From NCBI GenBank assembly GCA_021201335.1, contig JAJQFD010000009.1, positions 1 to 64,000 on the forward strand: a stretch of 64,000 nucleotides of DNA. The letters run 5' to 3'. The notes below the pieces were generated by a model. It had not been told where the DNA came from and ran no database searches. It worked only from the letters and a program-made list of their open reading frames with translations. Numbering within the stretch: position 1 is the stretch's first letter; the number at the start of each line of letters is the position of its first letter. Positions 55,013 through 64,000 of this stretch are shown here, piece after piece. The stretch comes from Bacteroides sp. (lineage in GTDB: Bacteria; Bacteroidota; Bacteroidia; Bacteroidales; Bacteroidaceae). A program made the position numbers and the translations under genes.

Positions 55013-55903
55013 ATGAAGATTACAATTATTCATTTTAGTCCGTCGGGCTATACCCAAAAGGTTACATTCATGCTGGAAAAAGAACTCAAAAAGAGAGGCC
55101 AGGATGTACAATTAGTCGAAATGAAAGGCAATGAAGATTTTTTTATAAGAAAAGATTTTTATGGGTTTCTGAAGAAAAACATTCAGCAACATGATGTTCT
55201 GCTTATTGGCGGACCAGTATATGCGCATCATTTACAATATCATATTCAAAACCTGATACAGTCACTTCCCAAACCAGATTATATTTGGGGTAAATATGTT
55301 ATTCCTTATATATGTTATGGTGGTATTTCATCGGGGATAGCATTGAAAGAAGCCGCCGATCTTTTAAAAAGAACGGGACGAGTAGTTTATGCAGGGATGA
55401 AAGTTTCAGCACCGCACAGTATGACAAGAGCTTTTATGGATGAAGAATTCAATCGTGATAAATTACAAGATCAAAACTTCTCTGAAATTACTGAATTAGT
55501 TGACCGTATCATGAAGCTCAATAACGGAAAGGAAAGAGTCTGTAATGCCAAACATTTAAATTACAATGGTATCATGACTTTTTTAAAAGCAAAAATTATT
55601 TTTAAAGAGAAGTTATGGCATGAGAAACGATATCCTCAGATAAGCATAGATAAAAACTCTTGTACCAATTGTGGAAAATGTATAAAACTTTGTCCTGTAC
55701 TCCATCTTATTAAAAAAGATGGGGTGGTAGTGGAAAACAACCAGTCTTCGTGTATTCATTGCTTCAATTGTGTTACTGATTGCCCCAGTGATGCTATTAA
55801 ACTTATAGGTGATATGGAAAAAGGTCAAGCTTTTATGAGAAAAATGATTGCAAAAAATGGAAATAAAGAGTCTCCTGAAACAGCTATTTATCCGCTTTTC
55901 TAG
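55013..55903 (+). CDS. EFR1-type flavodoxin-ferredoxin fusion protein
   Basis: A 296-residue electron-transfer protein. Residues about 1-150 form a flavodoxin fold (ITIIHFSPSGYTQKVT phosphate loop, DVLLIGGPVYAHH). A C-terminal dicluster ferredoxin follows: CTNCGKCIKLCP and CIHCFNCVTDCPSDA, two full CxxCxxCxxxCP motifs for [4Fe-4S] clusters. NCBI calls such fusions EFR1-family ferrodoxins; the partner is unknown. Control by the TetR upstream suggests induction by a small molecule or stress. Confidence 0.88.
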   Translation: MKITIIHFSPSGYTQKVTFMLEKELKKRGQDVQLVEMKGNEDFFIRKDFYGFLKKNIQQHDVLLIGGPVYAHHLQYHIQNLIQSLPKPDYIWGKYVIPYICYGGISSGIALKEAADLLKRTGRVVYAGMKVSAPHSMTRAFMDEEFNRDKLQDQNFSEITELVDRIMKLNNGKERVCNAKHLNYNGIMTFLKAKIIFKEKLWHEKRYPQISIDKNSCTNCGKCIKLCPVLHLIKKDGVVVENNQSSCIHCFNCVTDCPSDAIKLIGDMEKGQAFMRKMIAKNGNKESPETAIYPLF

Positions 55904-56549
55904 AATTTTGAGATAAAAAAGAGAAAATCAAAATTACAGAATATAACTCCTCATTCCATCAAAAAGATTGAAAATAATTAAATTTACTTTTAGATTAATC
56001 CTTCCAAGAAGAGCTAAAAGTTTAAACCGGAAGCAAAAAGCAATCAAATCTAGCGTAAATCCGGATGTATTCGCCCTTTTTCCTATCAAAAAAACACATT
56101 CCAGTCGTGAAGGCTTTAAAGTCTACCCTATTGAACTTATAGGCCTTCCGGGGAGAATGAATAAAAATTACCCATATTCTTTACTTTTACATTCACATTC
56201 TTTAAGTAATGGATTCTAATTAAGTCTTTTTTCGCGCAAATAAAATCTATCTAAATGAAAGAATCAACAAAACAACAATTTACCAAATATGCTATTACTG
56301 CAAATAAATAAATCTGTTTGCTAGTAAAACAAACAATTATTCAACTATTTATTTTAGCATAACTTGATTTCCTAAGAGAATTCCCTCCTTTTAATAAGTT
56401 GCAAAGCAAATAATGGATTATAGAGAGTTTAAAATATCAAAGTGACAAAAAGTAATGGATGGTTTTACTGGAAACAGATGAAACTGCTATTAAAAATCTT
56501 CTGAATGATGAAAGTAAGAAATCTATATTTTTAGTAAAGCAATTAAAAA
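55904..56549. other. gene-free AT-rich region
   Basis: About 650 bp with no convincing gene. An 83-codon plus-strand frame (55968-56219) has no recognisable domain and atypical composition. No strong hairpin is visible before the MITE-like element that begins at 56550. Confidence 0.45.
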
Positions 56550-56832
56550 GGGGCTATCTCAAAAGTAGATCATAGATTAAATGAAGTTACGATTTGTAAG
56601 TAGGCAAGTCCGAAGTACTTGAATGTTCATTACCCCGGGTTTTACCCGGGGTAACAGATAAACTCCCTTTCCCGAACCCCGCATGGGGGTCAGGCCCTTC
56701 AGGGTTGTGTTGAGCGGGGTGTTCCCTCTACCCCGGGTTTTACCCGGGGTTATGAACATCTGACCCCATCTTGGGTCCCTGCTTACAATTTATAACTTTA
56801 TCAAAGATCGATTGGGCTTCTGAGACAGCCCC
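56550..56832. repeat. 283-bp MITE-like element with nested palindromes
   Basis: Terminal inverted repeats GGGGCTATCTCAAAAG (56550-56565) and CTTCTGAGACAGCCCC (56817-56832) match at 14 of 16 positions, and pairing extends into the flanks. A second inner pair (TTGTAAGTAGGC / GCTTACAA) and two copies of CCCCGGGTTTTACCCGGGG lie inside. It has no transposase. It ends 42 bp past the stop of the large receptor gene. GGGGCTGTCTCA-type ends are known to me from Bacteroides IS elements, but I cannot name the family surely. Confidence 0.65.
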
Positions 56833-56874
56833 TTCTAATTCAATCAATTTGATATTTAGTCAGAATCCATCTTC

Positions 56875-59800
56875 TTAAAACTCCCAATTTAGTGATACAC
56901 CTATACTCTGCGAACCAGGAATATTAAAGTAATCTAGTCCGAAACCGTTTGATGAACCAGTTAGGTTCGTTTCCGGATCTACTCCTTTATACTTGCTAAA
57001 CAATAGGATATTAGTAGCAAAGAGAGATATTTTAAGTTTGGTTCTTTGTCTGAACAGACGCAGAGGCATGTAATAGCCCAGCGATATTTCTCTGAGCTTG
57101 AGATAACTTGCATCTTGAATGCCATCTTCGGCTACACCGTAATGTCCGTAACGTACCCAATAATTATCCTGGATATTATCACCATAAAAACTTACTGGGA
57201 TATTGTTTACACTTCCGTCGGTTAATACTCCGGGGAATATATAATTGGTTGTGTTGCGGTGGTCTGCTGAATATTGGGACGTACCGTAGTAATTCATAAC
57301 GTTTCTTGTTCCGTTCCACATTTCTCCCCCTTTTTTATACTCCAACAATACGGACAAAGAGAAATTCCGATACTTTACCGAGTTTGTCCAGCTAAGTCGA
57401 AAGTCAGGATTGGGATTACCCAGAACTTTTTGTTCTGCACTCTCAAGCGGGAATCCGTCATTACCAATGATCATACGCCCTTGTTCGTCTCGTTGATAAG
57501 AAGTGCCATACAATACACCCAACGGTTGACCTTCGATGGCATACGAACCAGCTACCCTTTTAATTCCGGCCAACATCAGATCCCTTCCTCCCAGATTGGT
57601 GACACGATTCCGCTCACGGGAGAAAATGAATCCGGTTTCCCAGAATGAATTTCGTCTATTGACAAGTGTTGCTTTTACTTCGGCTTCAAACCCCTGAACT
57701 TTGAATTTACCTCCGTTTTCAAGCTGAACAGAAGTTTCAGATATCTGAGTAGGCAACATCTGATCTTTCCCTCTCTTCCAATACCAGGAAGCGGAGAGAT
57801 TCAGACGATTACTGAACAAACCTATATTCGTACCTATTTCATAATGCCGGATTGTTTCAGGTTTCAACTGGTTCAAAACTACTTCCCTACTCTCAAAATG
57901 ACTAGAGGCATCGTTGAGGTTATAGATCGATGAATTGAAATACACCGGATCGAGATACAAAGGCGATTCTTTATCAGCACGGGAGATATTTCCATACAGT
58001 TTCAATTGAGTAAGAGGTTCCCAGTAAAACATCTCATGAAGATTTGCCGCCAGTCCAAGTGACGGAGCTAGTAATGTTTTATCACTGATTGAACTCCATT
58101 CTCCGCGCATCCCTGCTTCCAATACGAATTTAAGATCATAACTGAGCCCTACTCTACCAAATGCAGCATTAGAATACCGCTTAAACACCTGGTTACAAGG
58201 CATGATATAACCCGCTTTCTGAATATTATATTCTTCTGGCTCCGGTAAATCATAACCATCCAACCGGGTTATATCCCGTTTTGATTTTGAGTACTCATGC
58301 CCTATCATGGAACTGACACTCAATCTGTTGAAGCTCTTATCGAATTTTACAAAAAATCTGGAATTGACTGATTTAAACTTCTCATCCCGGTTCATAACAT
58401 GTCCTGAATAATAATATGCGGAACCTATATTCAGCGCCGATTTGGCTTCAGCCGATAAGTAATCTCCACTTAACTGATAATCCAAAGACAGGCCATCCAA
58501 CAGTCGATAATTGAATTTTAAATAACCGATAAAACGATTTGATTCGTCACTAAACGGATTATTATTTACCGTCCAGTAAGGATTATCGGCACTAGCTCCA
58601 GCCGAATGCTGACTACCATCATTATTTGTAGCCACCCGATTATTGAAAGTCGGTGGAGTAAGAAGGATGCCCTGCATGATTCCTGACATATTATATCCAC
58701 GTTGTAAACGCTTGCCCTGGGTATTTTTATAGCTTAGATCGGCGTCAAAGCTTAATTTGTTCGTTATCTGGCTACCCACTTTGATTCCGAATGAATTTTC
58801 ACTAAATCTTGATTCAGGAATAAAACCATATTGCGTATTGTTACCCACTCTCAGATTATAATAATACTTTTCAACTCTTTGAGATACAACCAGATGGTTT
58901 TTAAAAAAATATCCGGTCTTAAAGATATCATACGCATCATAAGTGGGAGCATTGGCTGTATTCACATCCGGTCCCCAGCTAAAGGGTTCGTTGGAGGTAT
59001 TCCATACCGGTGTTCCGTTTTCAGTACGCCCTTGTGTAAACTGACGTTGTAAATCTGGTAACTTATTAGGCATTTCCACTGCAAAAGAAGATGTAAAGGA
59101 AATGGTCCGTCTTCCATACGAAGGTTTTTTAGAGGTAACTAAAAGTGCCCCGTTAGCCCCTCTAGAACCATATATAGCAGCCGCAGATGCATCTTTCAGA
59201 ACAGTAATGGATTCAATCTCAACCGGATTCATTTGAGCAATGGATTCATACTCTACCGGAGCACCATCAAGTATCACCAAAGGACTGCTATTATCCATAA
59301 TTGAAGAAACACCCCTGATCCGGATTCTGGAAGGATCACCCGGCTCGCCGGAGGTCTGAGAAACCTGTAGCCCTGGTACTCGTCCCTGCAATGCTTCAGT
59401 AACAGAAACAGAAGGAAGTATATCACTACTCAACACACTACTGGTACTACTGGTTAATGTCTCATTTTTAACTGTTCCATAACCAACTACCACCACTTCA
59501 TCTAAACGAGAAGCATCTTCCGTTAATTGAAAATCGGGAGCACTGATACTCTGGGGTGAAGAAGGTGTTATGGCTAGCCCGGGAGTATATCCGTTAAGGT
59601 TCGATTGCGAAGATGGTACCGGCTCTGGTGTAGGCTTCCTGATTTCATCATCTACAGCTAGGAAGGATGTGTATTGGGTTAGTAGATTGTATCTCAATCC
59701 TAAATTGGTGACATATTCAATTTGTTTTTCACTCCGTTGGTGATTACCATACACATCACTCCATCCATTAGTATCTCCTTCGTAGTATTGTGCATAGTCA

Positions 59801-61770
59801 TCATAATATCTTATCTGGTTGCGAGCCCACAGATAACGCAATGCCTGGTTATGTTCCTTTTGTGCTTTTGAGACATTAAATTTCTGTGTATACATCTGGC
59901 TGCCGGATAATCCACTAATCAGTATCGTTCCTTTGGCAGGGAATCTATACTTTCCATATACCAAGATAGGACGCTGTGCAAAAACATCAGGAATAGCTAC
60001 CGGCTCCACATCATATACATCCAGTTCACCCCAGTCGATAGATATATTGGTTAATACAGGCTCCGCAATCTCCTGCATCGCTTTTTTCCCTATTTCCTGG
60101 GCCTGGGTATAATTGGTAACAATGTAAGGAGTTCCCATTCCTGCATGGGCTAATCCTTCGATCATATAGCGGTTTACCCTTGTTCCGATACCAAAAGGAA
60201 ACAGGTTGGCCTCATTCAGGTGTTCACGGATGTAATTGAAGGCTTCTTTTTCTACCGTAACAAAACCATCTGTTACAATGATAAACGTTCGGGAAAAGCC
60301 AGCCGTTCCTTTAAAGCTCATGGCATTTACCACAGCCGGATAAAGACGGGTTCCCCCACTCCCTTTTTGCCGGTCAATAACCGTTATCGCTTGTGCGATA
60401 TTATCTTCTGTAGCAGCGACCGATTCTTTATAAAGCATATCATTACTCGATTCGAACAACAGGACGTTAAAACGGTCGATAGGACGAAGCCCCGATACCA
60501 GATTACAGATCAATTCTTTGGATACACTGAGAGGGAATCCGTTCATTGATCCGGAAACATCTACAATGAATATGTATTCACGGGGAGGAATCTGGTCAAT
60601 GGTAGGTTTCTTGGGTGGTTGCACCATCAACAAGAAAAAGTTCTCGTCGCCATGCTCGTACCGTAACAATCCGGATTCCACTTTTCCGCCTTGCAACTCA
60701 TATTGAAGAATGTAATCGCGGTCTCCTTCATAATCTTTTGGATTGGATAAGGAAACAATAGCCTGTTCAGGAGTAGTGGATTCTATGGTTAAGTTATGAG
60801 AAATACTACTTATTTTTTGGATTGGCATACCTGCCTGAACAATGGTTTGAATATTAAATTCCGGAGTTTTACCACTTTCAAACTGAGCCGTAGAGCGACC
60901 AACCCATTCTTCACCCGTTTCGGTGTAACGGGGGCCTACTACGGTAGGATAAACAAATTCATATTGTCCATCCAGATGTTCCAGCAATTCCGTATATCGC
61001 ATCTCCACCACAATGGTATCTCCGGGAAGAATGTTAGCCACATTCATCTGAAAAACATTGGGCCGGTGTTGCTCAAGCAGTGTTGTTGATTTCCCTTCTT
61101 GTTTGGCTTGTTCATATTCTTGCCGGGCTTGCTCTTTCTTTTTAATTTTTGCGTCAATTCTTCTTTCACCAATCGTCATTGCCATACCATATACGGCTGC
61201 CCTCGTAGAACCTGGGAAAACATACACCGCTTCCAGTGTGTTTTGACTTTCGTTAATATAGATTTGCTTCACACAAACATCTGCAATTACCCCGGCAATG
61301 TTGGCAGTAACATCCGTCTTTTTCAAAGGCATCCATGCTTCTTCGGGAGAATCGCTTTTTACCAGAAAGTAAGGTGATAAAGACTGGTCATCCCTACTTG
61401 GCTTAACTTCCACAGGGTTTGATTCTTCTTTCGGTGGGTCTTTTTTCTCTACAGGAGGAGTTGGATTTGGTTTCACAACAGCAGCCTGTCCGGTTGCCGG
61501 CTTGGAGTTTGATGTGGTAACTACCATTTCCGACGCAACCATCCCAATGAATGTGAATTGCAGCTTATTTCCCAAAGGTACCGTGATTTCATAATATCCA
61601 TCTAAATTAGTCATAGTACCATTAGTTGTTCCTTTCTGCATCACACTGACACCAATTATCGGATCTCCGGAACTGTCTTTGATTATCCCCGACACAACAC
61701 GCATTTCCTGTGAGAAAGCTGTAGTGCAGATAAAGATCAAAAAGAATAGATGTAAGATTCTTGATTTCAT
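56875..61770 (-). CDS. VIT-vWA domain protein fused to a SusC-type TonB receptor
   Basis: A 1631-residue outer-membrane protein of unusual build. Signal peptide (1-20); CarboxypepD_reg-like domain (about 25-85, DPIIGVSV...GYYEITVP); Pro/Lys-rich linker (90-130); VIT domain (about 135-265, with EAVYVFPGSTRAAVYGM and EQHRPNVFQMNVANILPGD); vWA domain (about 395-560) with a full MIDAS, D404-x-S406-x-S408, T474 and D501; a VIT-vWA-type tail ending YTSFLAVDDE (about 700); SusC motif LDEVVVVGYG (756-765); TonB plug (about 770-880, with GVSSIMDNSSPLVILDG and ASAAAIYGSRGANG); and a full C-terminal barrel ending in Phe. No SusD gene follows. The module order puts VIT-vWA in the periplasm, between the N-terminal extension and the plug. 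Function is unknown. Confidence 0.9.
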   Translation of the reverse strand: MKSRILHLFFLIFICTTAFSQEMRVVSGIIKDSSGDPIIGVSVMQKGTTNGTMTNLDGYYEITVPLGNKLQFTFIGMVASEMVVTTSNSKPATGQAAVVKPNPTPPVEKKDPPKEESNPVEVKPSRDDQSLSPYFLVKSDSPEEAWMPLKKTDVTANIAGVIADVCVKQIYINESQNTLEAVYVFPGSTRAAVYGMAMTIGERRIDAKIKKKEQARQEYEQAKQEGKSTTLLEQHRPNVFQMNVANILPGDTIVVEMRYTELLEHLDGQYEFVYPTVVGPRYTETGEEWVGRSTAQFESGKTPEFNIQTIVQAGMPIQKISSISHNLTIESTTPEQAIVSLSNPKDYEGDRDYILQYELQGGKVESGLLRYEHGDENFFLLMVQPPKKPTIDQIPPREYIFIVDVSGSMNGFPLSVSKELICNLVSGLRPIDRFNVLLFESSNDMLYKESVAATEDNIAQAITVIDRQKGSGGTRLYPAVVNAMSFKGTAGFSRTFIIVTDGFVTVEKEAFNYIREHLNEANLFPFGIGTRVNRYMIEGLAHAGMGTPYIVTNYTQAQEIGKKAMQEIAEPVLTNISIDWGELDVYDVEPVAIPDVFAQRPILVYGKYRFPAKGTILISGLSGSQMYTQKFNVSKAQKEHNQALRYLWARNQIRYYDDYAQYYEGDTNGWSDVYGNHQRSEKQIEYVTNLGLRYNLLTQYTSFLAVDDEIRKPTPEPVPSSQSNLNGYTPGLAITPSSPQSISAPDFQLTEDASRLDEVVVVGYGTVKNETLTSSTSSVLSSDILPSVSVTEALQGRVPGLQVSQTSGEPGDPSRIRIRGVSSIMDNSSPLVILDGAPVEYESIAQMNPVEIESITVLKDASAAAIYGSRGANGALLVTSKKPSYGRRTISFTSSFAVEMPNKLPDLQRQFTQGRTENGTPVWNTSNEPFSWGPDVNTANAPTYDAYDIFKTGYFFKNHLVVSQRVEKYYYNLRVGNNTQYGFIPESRFSENSFGIKVGSQITNKLSFDADLSYKNTQGKRLQRGYNMSGIMQGILLTPPTFNNRVATNNDGSQHSAGASADNPYWTVNNNPFSDESNRFIGYLKFNYRLLDGLSLDYQLSGDYLSAEAKSALNIGSAYYYSGHVMNRDEKFKSVNSRFFVKFDKSFNRLSVSSMIGHEYSKSKRDITRLDGYDLPEPEEYNIQKAGYIMPCNQVFKRYSNAAFGRVGLSYDLKFVLEAGMRGEWSSISDKTLLAPSLGLAANLHEMFYWEPLTQLKLYGNISRADKESPLYLDPVYFNSSIYNLNDASSHFESREVVLNQLKPETIRHYEIGTNIGLFSNRLNLSASWYWKRGKDQMLPTQISETSVQLENGGKFKVQGFEAEVKATLVNRRNSFWETGFIFSRERNRVTNLGGRDLMLAGIKRVAGSYAIEGQPLGVLYGTSYQRDEQGRMIIGNDGFPLESAEQKVLGNPNPDFRLSWTNSVKYRNFSLSVLLEYKKGGEMWNGTRNVMNYYGTSQYSADHRNTTNYIFPGVLTDGSVNNIPVSFYGDNIQDNYWVRYGHYGVAEDGIQDASYLKLREISLGYYMPLRLFRQRTKLKISLFATNILLFSKYKGVDPETNLTGSSNGFGLDYFNIPGSQSIGVSLNWEF

Positions 61771-61945
61771 ATCGTTGTTTATTATTGTTTTTTCGCATTC
61801 TAAGCAGACAGAAACCGGTCATCCAAAGCACAGTGAAGGATCCCATCCAGAATTGAATGAAAATAAAACGGCGATACGACTTATGTAACAGCTTTATTCG
61901 TTATACTCCGGATGACAGGAATTCAGTCAGATTAAATTCAATATA

Positions 61946-62956
61946 TTATTCGATTTCAAATTCCAGAGGAGGTATCTCCATGACAACATGTTCAGTTGTT
62001 CTTGCCTGGATATTTTTGATATAAAGTCGTGTACCGGGTGGCAGGCTGCTTGTCCATTCACGTTGTGCTCGGGAGAACCGACCTGATGTAGAGCTGATAC
62101 CACTAATCAAATCATTCCTGTCGGATAGAACGAACGATGAAATCCGGTAATTACATTTCAAACCATCAGAGAACCAGAGTTCCAGTCGCCCGGACTGAAT
62201 GAGTTCTCCTTTACTTATCCTTCCCCCATATACACCCCGAACCGTTGCATAAGGTTTGTTCAGGGCGAGAACGGCGAATCGTTTTTGCTTCAGTTCTCTC
62301 AATGTTCCGTTACGGTTCAGCACCCGGATGGTTAATAAGGCAGTACCGGATTCCTGCGGACAAACGATATAATTTACCCGGTCGGCTTTTGTTATGGTAC
62401 CATTATCAATAGATACTTCAATATCAGCAAATTCATCTTCGTCATCATAAATAATAAGCGGATTATCGGCCAAGGCATATAATATATCCAGTTCTTCGTT
62501 TTCGGGTTCCGGCATTTTCTCAGGAATTAAGGAAAGGATGCCTACCGCACAACCCGGTTTACCCTGGTCGAAGGACATGACAACTTCGTACGTTGCCACC
62601 TTTGGGCAGGTGAAGTCAAAGCGTTGCAAATCGGTAGATGTTTGCGTATTGTATGTACTGCCCATCAATTTATCTTTCAGGTATAATTGTAAGATCACTC
62701 TTCCTTCATATTCTTCCGCATTGCATACATTGAAACGGTAGTTGGTATTCTTGCTTAATAAAATCGGATATCTGGCTACCGGAATAGCTTTCCCTTTTTC
62801 AGAACCATCGAACTTTACCTTAAATTCACGCAGATATACGGCACCGACGCCACTTTGGGAAGCAGCCTTTTCTACCAGCATATTGCCACATTGCGCTCTC
62901 ACCTCCTGATAGCAAAAGCAGACGATTGCCAGGCATAGTAAATTAATATGTTTCAT
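61946..62956 (-). CDS. secreted protein with GldM C-terminal-like domain
   Basis: A 336-residue secreted protein with a signal peptide ending RAQ. The first half is a beta-rich domain; from about residue 155 the text (LADNPLIIYDD, YIVCPQESGTALLTIRVLNRNGTLRELKQKRFAVLALNKPYATVRG, then SSLPPGTRLYIKNIQARTTEHVVMEIPPLEFEIE) closely resembles the C-terminal Ig-like domains of GldM, the type IX secretion/gliding motor protein. No GldM helix is present, so this is a detached periplasmic or secreted relative. It lies 175 bp upstream of the VIT-vWA receptor and 54 bp after the STN protein, so likely one operon. A role with those proteins is inference. Confidence 0.65.
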   Translation of the reverse strand: MKHINLLCLAIVCFCYQEVRAQCGNMLVEKAASQSGVGAVYLREFKVKFDGSEKGKAIPVARYPILLSKNTNYRFNVCNAEEYEGRVILQLYLKDKLMGSTYNTQTSTDLQRFDFTCPKVATYEVVMSFDQGKPGCAVGILSLIPEKMPEPENEELDILYALADNPLIIYDDEDEFADIEVSIDNGTITKADRVNYIVCPQESGTALLTIRVLNRNGTLRELKQKRFAVLALNKPYATVRGVYGGRISKGELIQSGRLELWFSDGLKCNYRISSFVLSDRNDLISGISSTSGRFSRAQREWTSSLPPGTRLYIKNIQARTTEHVVMEIPPLEFEIE

Positions 62957-63010
62957 AATTTCACCTTTTTCATTCTCACCTTCGCTTCAGTTGTTTATAT
63001 ACCGAAGCGA

Positions 63011-64000
63011 TTACTTTTTTGAATAAACACCGATCTCTGCAGAAATCTTTACGTTATAGTTATGCCTCTCCATTTGAAACCATTGATGAGACAAAGAGTA
63101 ATGCCATGTATTGCGTCCTTTCTTATCGGAATAACCGATCCTTTGCCCGTAATGTATCGACTTCGGATTGAATTCATCGCTTTTCCTGGGTTGAGGTTTA
63201 CCAATCTCAAAGAAATCAGAATCACCGGCATAGAAGCTGTAATCATTCGGGAATATCCCTTGGATAGCTACAAAGAAGCCGTTAACAGGAACATAGATAC
63301 GATACTCAGAAAGATCAACATCAAACCATCCGTCCGTATCTTCGGGTGGCTGGACCACCAATATCTCAGGGAGTAAATCCTTTCCGGGTGACTGTTGCAG
63401 TGTATCTACATTCAATACCCGTACCCTGAACGGGGCTTCTACATTTCCTTTATCCGATAGATAATAACTCACTTTTTGAATATAACCGTTCACATTTTTA
63501 TCGTTATCAATGTAAAGAGCGATTTGCTGTCCATGTGTATCCAGATAAATGGATCCGACCGTATACCATTTCCGGTTTCCTACCGATTTGTTTTTCTTCC
63601 GAAGTTTGGAAACGGTAACTGTTACAGGTTCCATACTCACCGGCTTTTCTTTTAAAGCAATGATTACTTCCGGTTTCAAGCGCAATGAATCGGCTAAGAA
63701 TGTACGGCGTTCATATCCCAGACAAGAAGCCGTAAGACTTTCCGATAATTCCATCTCAGTGAGTGTAAATTCAAAGAACCCTTGGTGATCAGCAACTACT
63801 CCTTTTGGTTTCCCTTTGATCTGTAAGGTGGCATAAGAAATCGGAGTTCCTGTTTCTTCCTCACAGATTGTTCCCCGGATGGTATATTCTTTCACCACCA
63901 TGGTTTTTTTGGGGAAAAGAATTAATTGGCCGGCATGAACGGTATATGCAATTTTATAGGGCGCAAACAGTTTATTCAGGATTGACAGCAATAACTGGTC
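63011..64000 (-). CDS. STN/CarboxypepD_reg-like protein, 5' end outside window
   Basis: The frame is open to the right edge of the window with no true start (the first TTG is inside a domain), so the gene is partial. Visible part: end of an STN-like (secretin/TonB short N-terminal) domain (LLSILNKLFAPYKIAYTVHAGQLILFPKK), a CarboxypepD_reg-like domain (IRGTICEEETGTPISYATLQIKGKPKGVVADHQGFFEFTL), then about 200 residues with a beta-rich fold I do not recognise. There is no TonB plug or barrel before the stop. The STN domain suggests signalling through a TonB system, perhaps with the receptor downstream. Confidence 0.7.
   Translation of the reverse strand, partial: DQLLLSILNKLFAPYKIAYTVHAGQLILFPKKTMVVKEYTIRGTICEEETGTPISYATLQIKGKPKGVVADHQGFFEFTLTEMELSESLTASCLGYERRTFLADSLRLKPEVIIALKEKPVSMEPVTVTVSKLRKKNKSVGNRKWYTVGSIYLDTHGQQIALYIDNDKNVNGYIQKVSYYLSDKGNVEAPFRVRVLNVDTLQQSPGKDLLPEILVVQPPEDTDGWFDVDLSEYRIYVPVNGFFVAIQGIFPNDYSFYAGDSDFFEIGKPQPRKSDEFNPKSIHYGQRIGYSDKKGRNTWHYSLSHQWFQMERHNYNVKISAEIGVYSKK

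Noticed and set aside
55968..56219. 83-codon plus-strand ORF
   Set aside because: No recognisable domain, odd composition, and no operon context; more likely chance.
56577..56759. 60-codon ORF on the minus strand
   Set aside because: It lies wholly inside the MITE-like element and reflects its palindromes.

Overview
The window looks like a chromosome segment from a gut-type Bacteroidales bacterium (Bacteroides/Parabacteroides-like); this is inferred from gene content, not from a marker search. Supporting signs are GldE, a SusC-type TonB receptor, low GC, starts without obvious Shine-Dalgarno sequences, a TAnnTTTG-type -7 box before the HU gene, split-subunit transketolase, a P. gingivalis PG0538-PG0541-like RND operon, and the inositol-lipid cluster known from B. 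thetaiotaomicron. I saw no rRNA, tRNA, CRISPR array or complete insertion sequence.

Layout. 1-2.5 kb: very AT-rich accessory DNA with an orphan JAB/JAMM-type toxin tip and putative immunity genes, partly decayed. 2.6-9.4 kb: housekeeping genes (DUF488, phosphopantetheinyl transferase, gldE, ssb, mutY, HU, a tiny basic protein, RNase G). 10-15 kb: inositol phospholipid/sphingolipid operon (flippase-like protein, PAP2-type synthase, PI-phosphate synthase, GtrA, PgpA-like phosphatase, inositol-3-phosphate synthase). 15-32 kb: a porin-like protein, an NtrC-type two-component pair, a TolC protein, a large periplasmic-sensing kinase, and a seven-gene MacB/FtsX-type ABC export operon. 32-38.5 kb: rpiB, an EmrAB-TolC-type exporter and an AraC regulator. 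38.7-46 kb: TetR plus an RND efflux operon. 46-48 kb: a BlaI repressor and a BlaR-like M56 peptidase fused to an M23 peptidase. 48-53 kb: sugar isomerase, glycerol kinase and two transketolase halves. 53.6-56 kb: a DJ-1-like protein, TetR and a flavodoxin-ferredoxin protein. 56.9-64 kb: an envelope locus with a 1631-residue VIT-vWA-TonB receptor fusion, a protein with a GldM C-terminal-like domain, and an STN/CarboxypepD protein cut by the window edge.

How parts work together. The NtrC-like regulator very probably drives both the lone tolC gene and the ABC operon: each has the same 16-bp palindrome exactly 55 bp upstream of a near-identical sigma-54 -24/-12 element. The TetR at 54.4 kb has the same AGAAC-N4-GTTCT operator in front of itself and in front of the flavoprotein gene. 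The lipid operon contains all enzymes from glucose-6-phosphate to phosphatidylinositol and then inositol sphingolipid.

Cautions. Seven genes are broken. Six breaks are one-base shifts in homopolymer runs, which points to sequencing or assembly error as much as real decay; the seventh is an in-frame TAA. Three intergenic spots carry short tandem arrays with about 21-23 bp period, and several nested-palindrome, MITE-like elements lie between genes.
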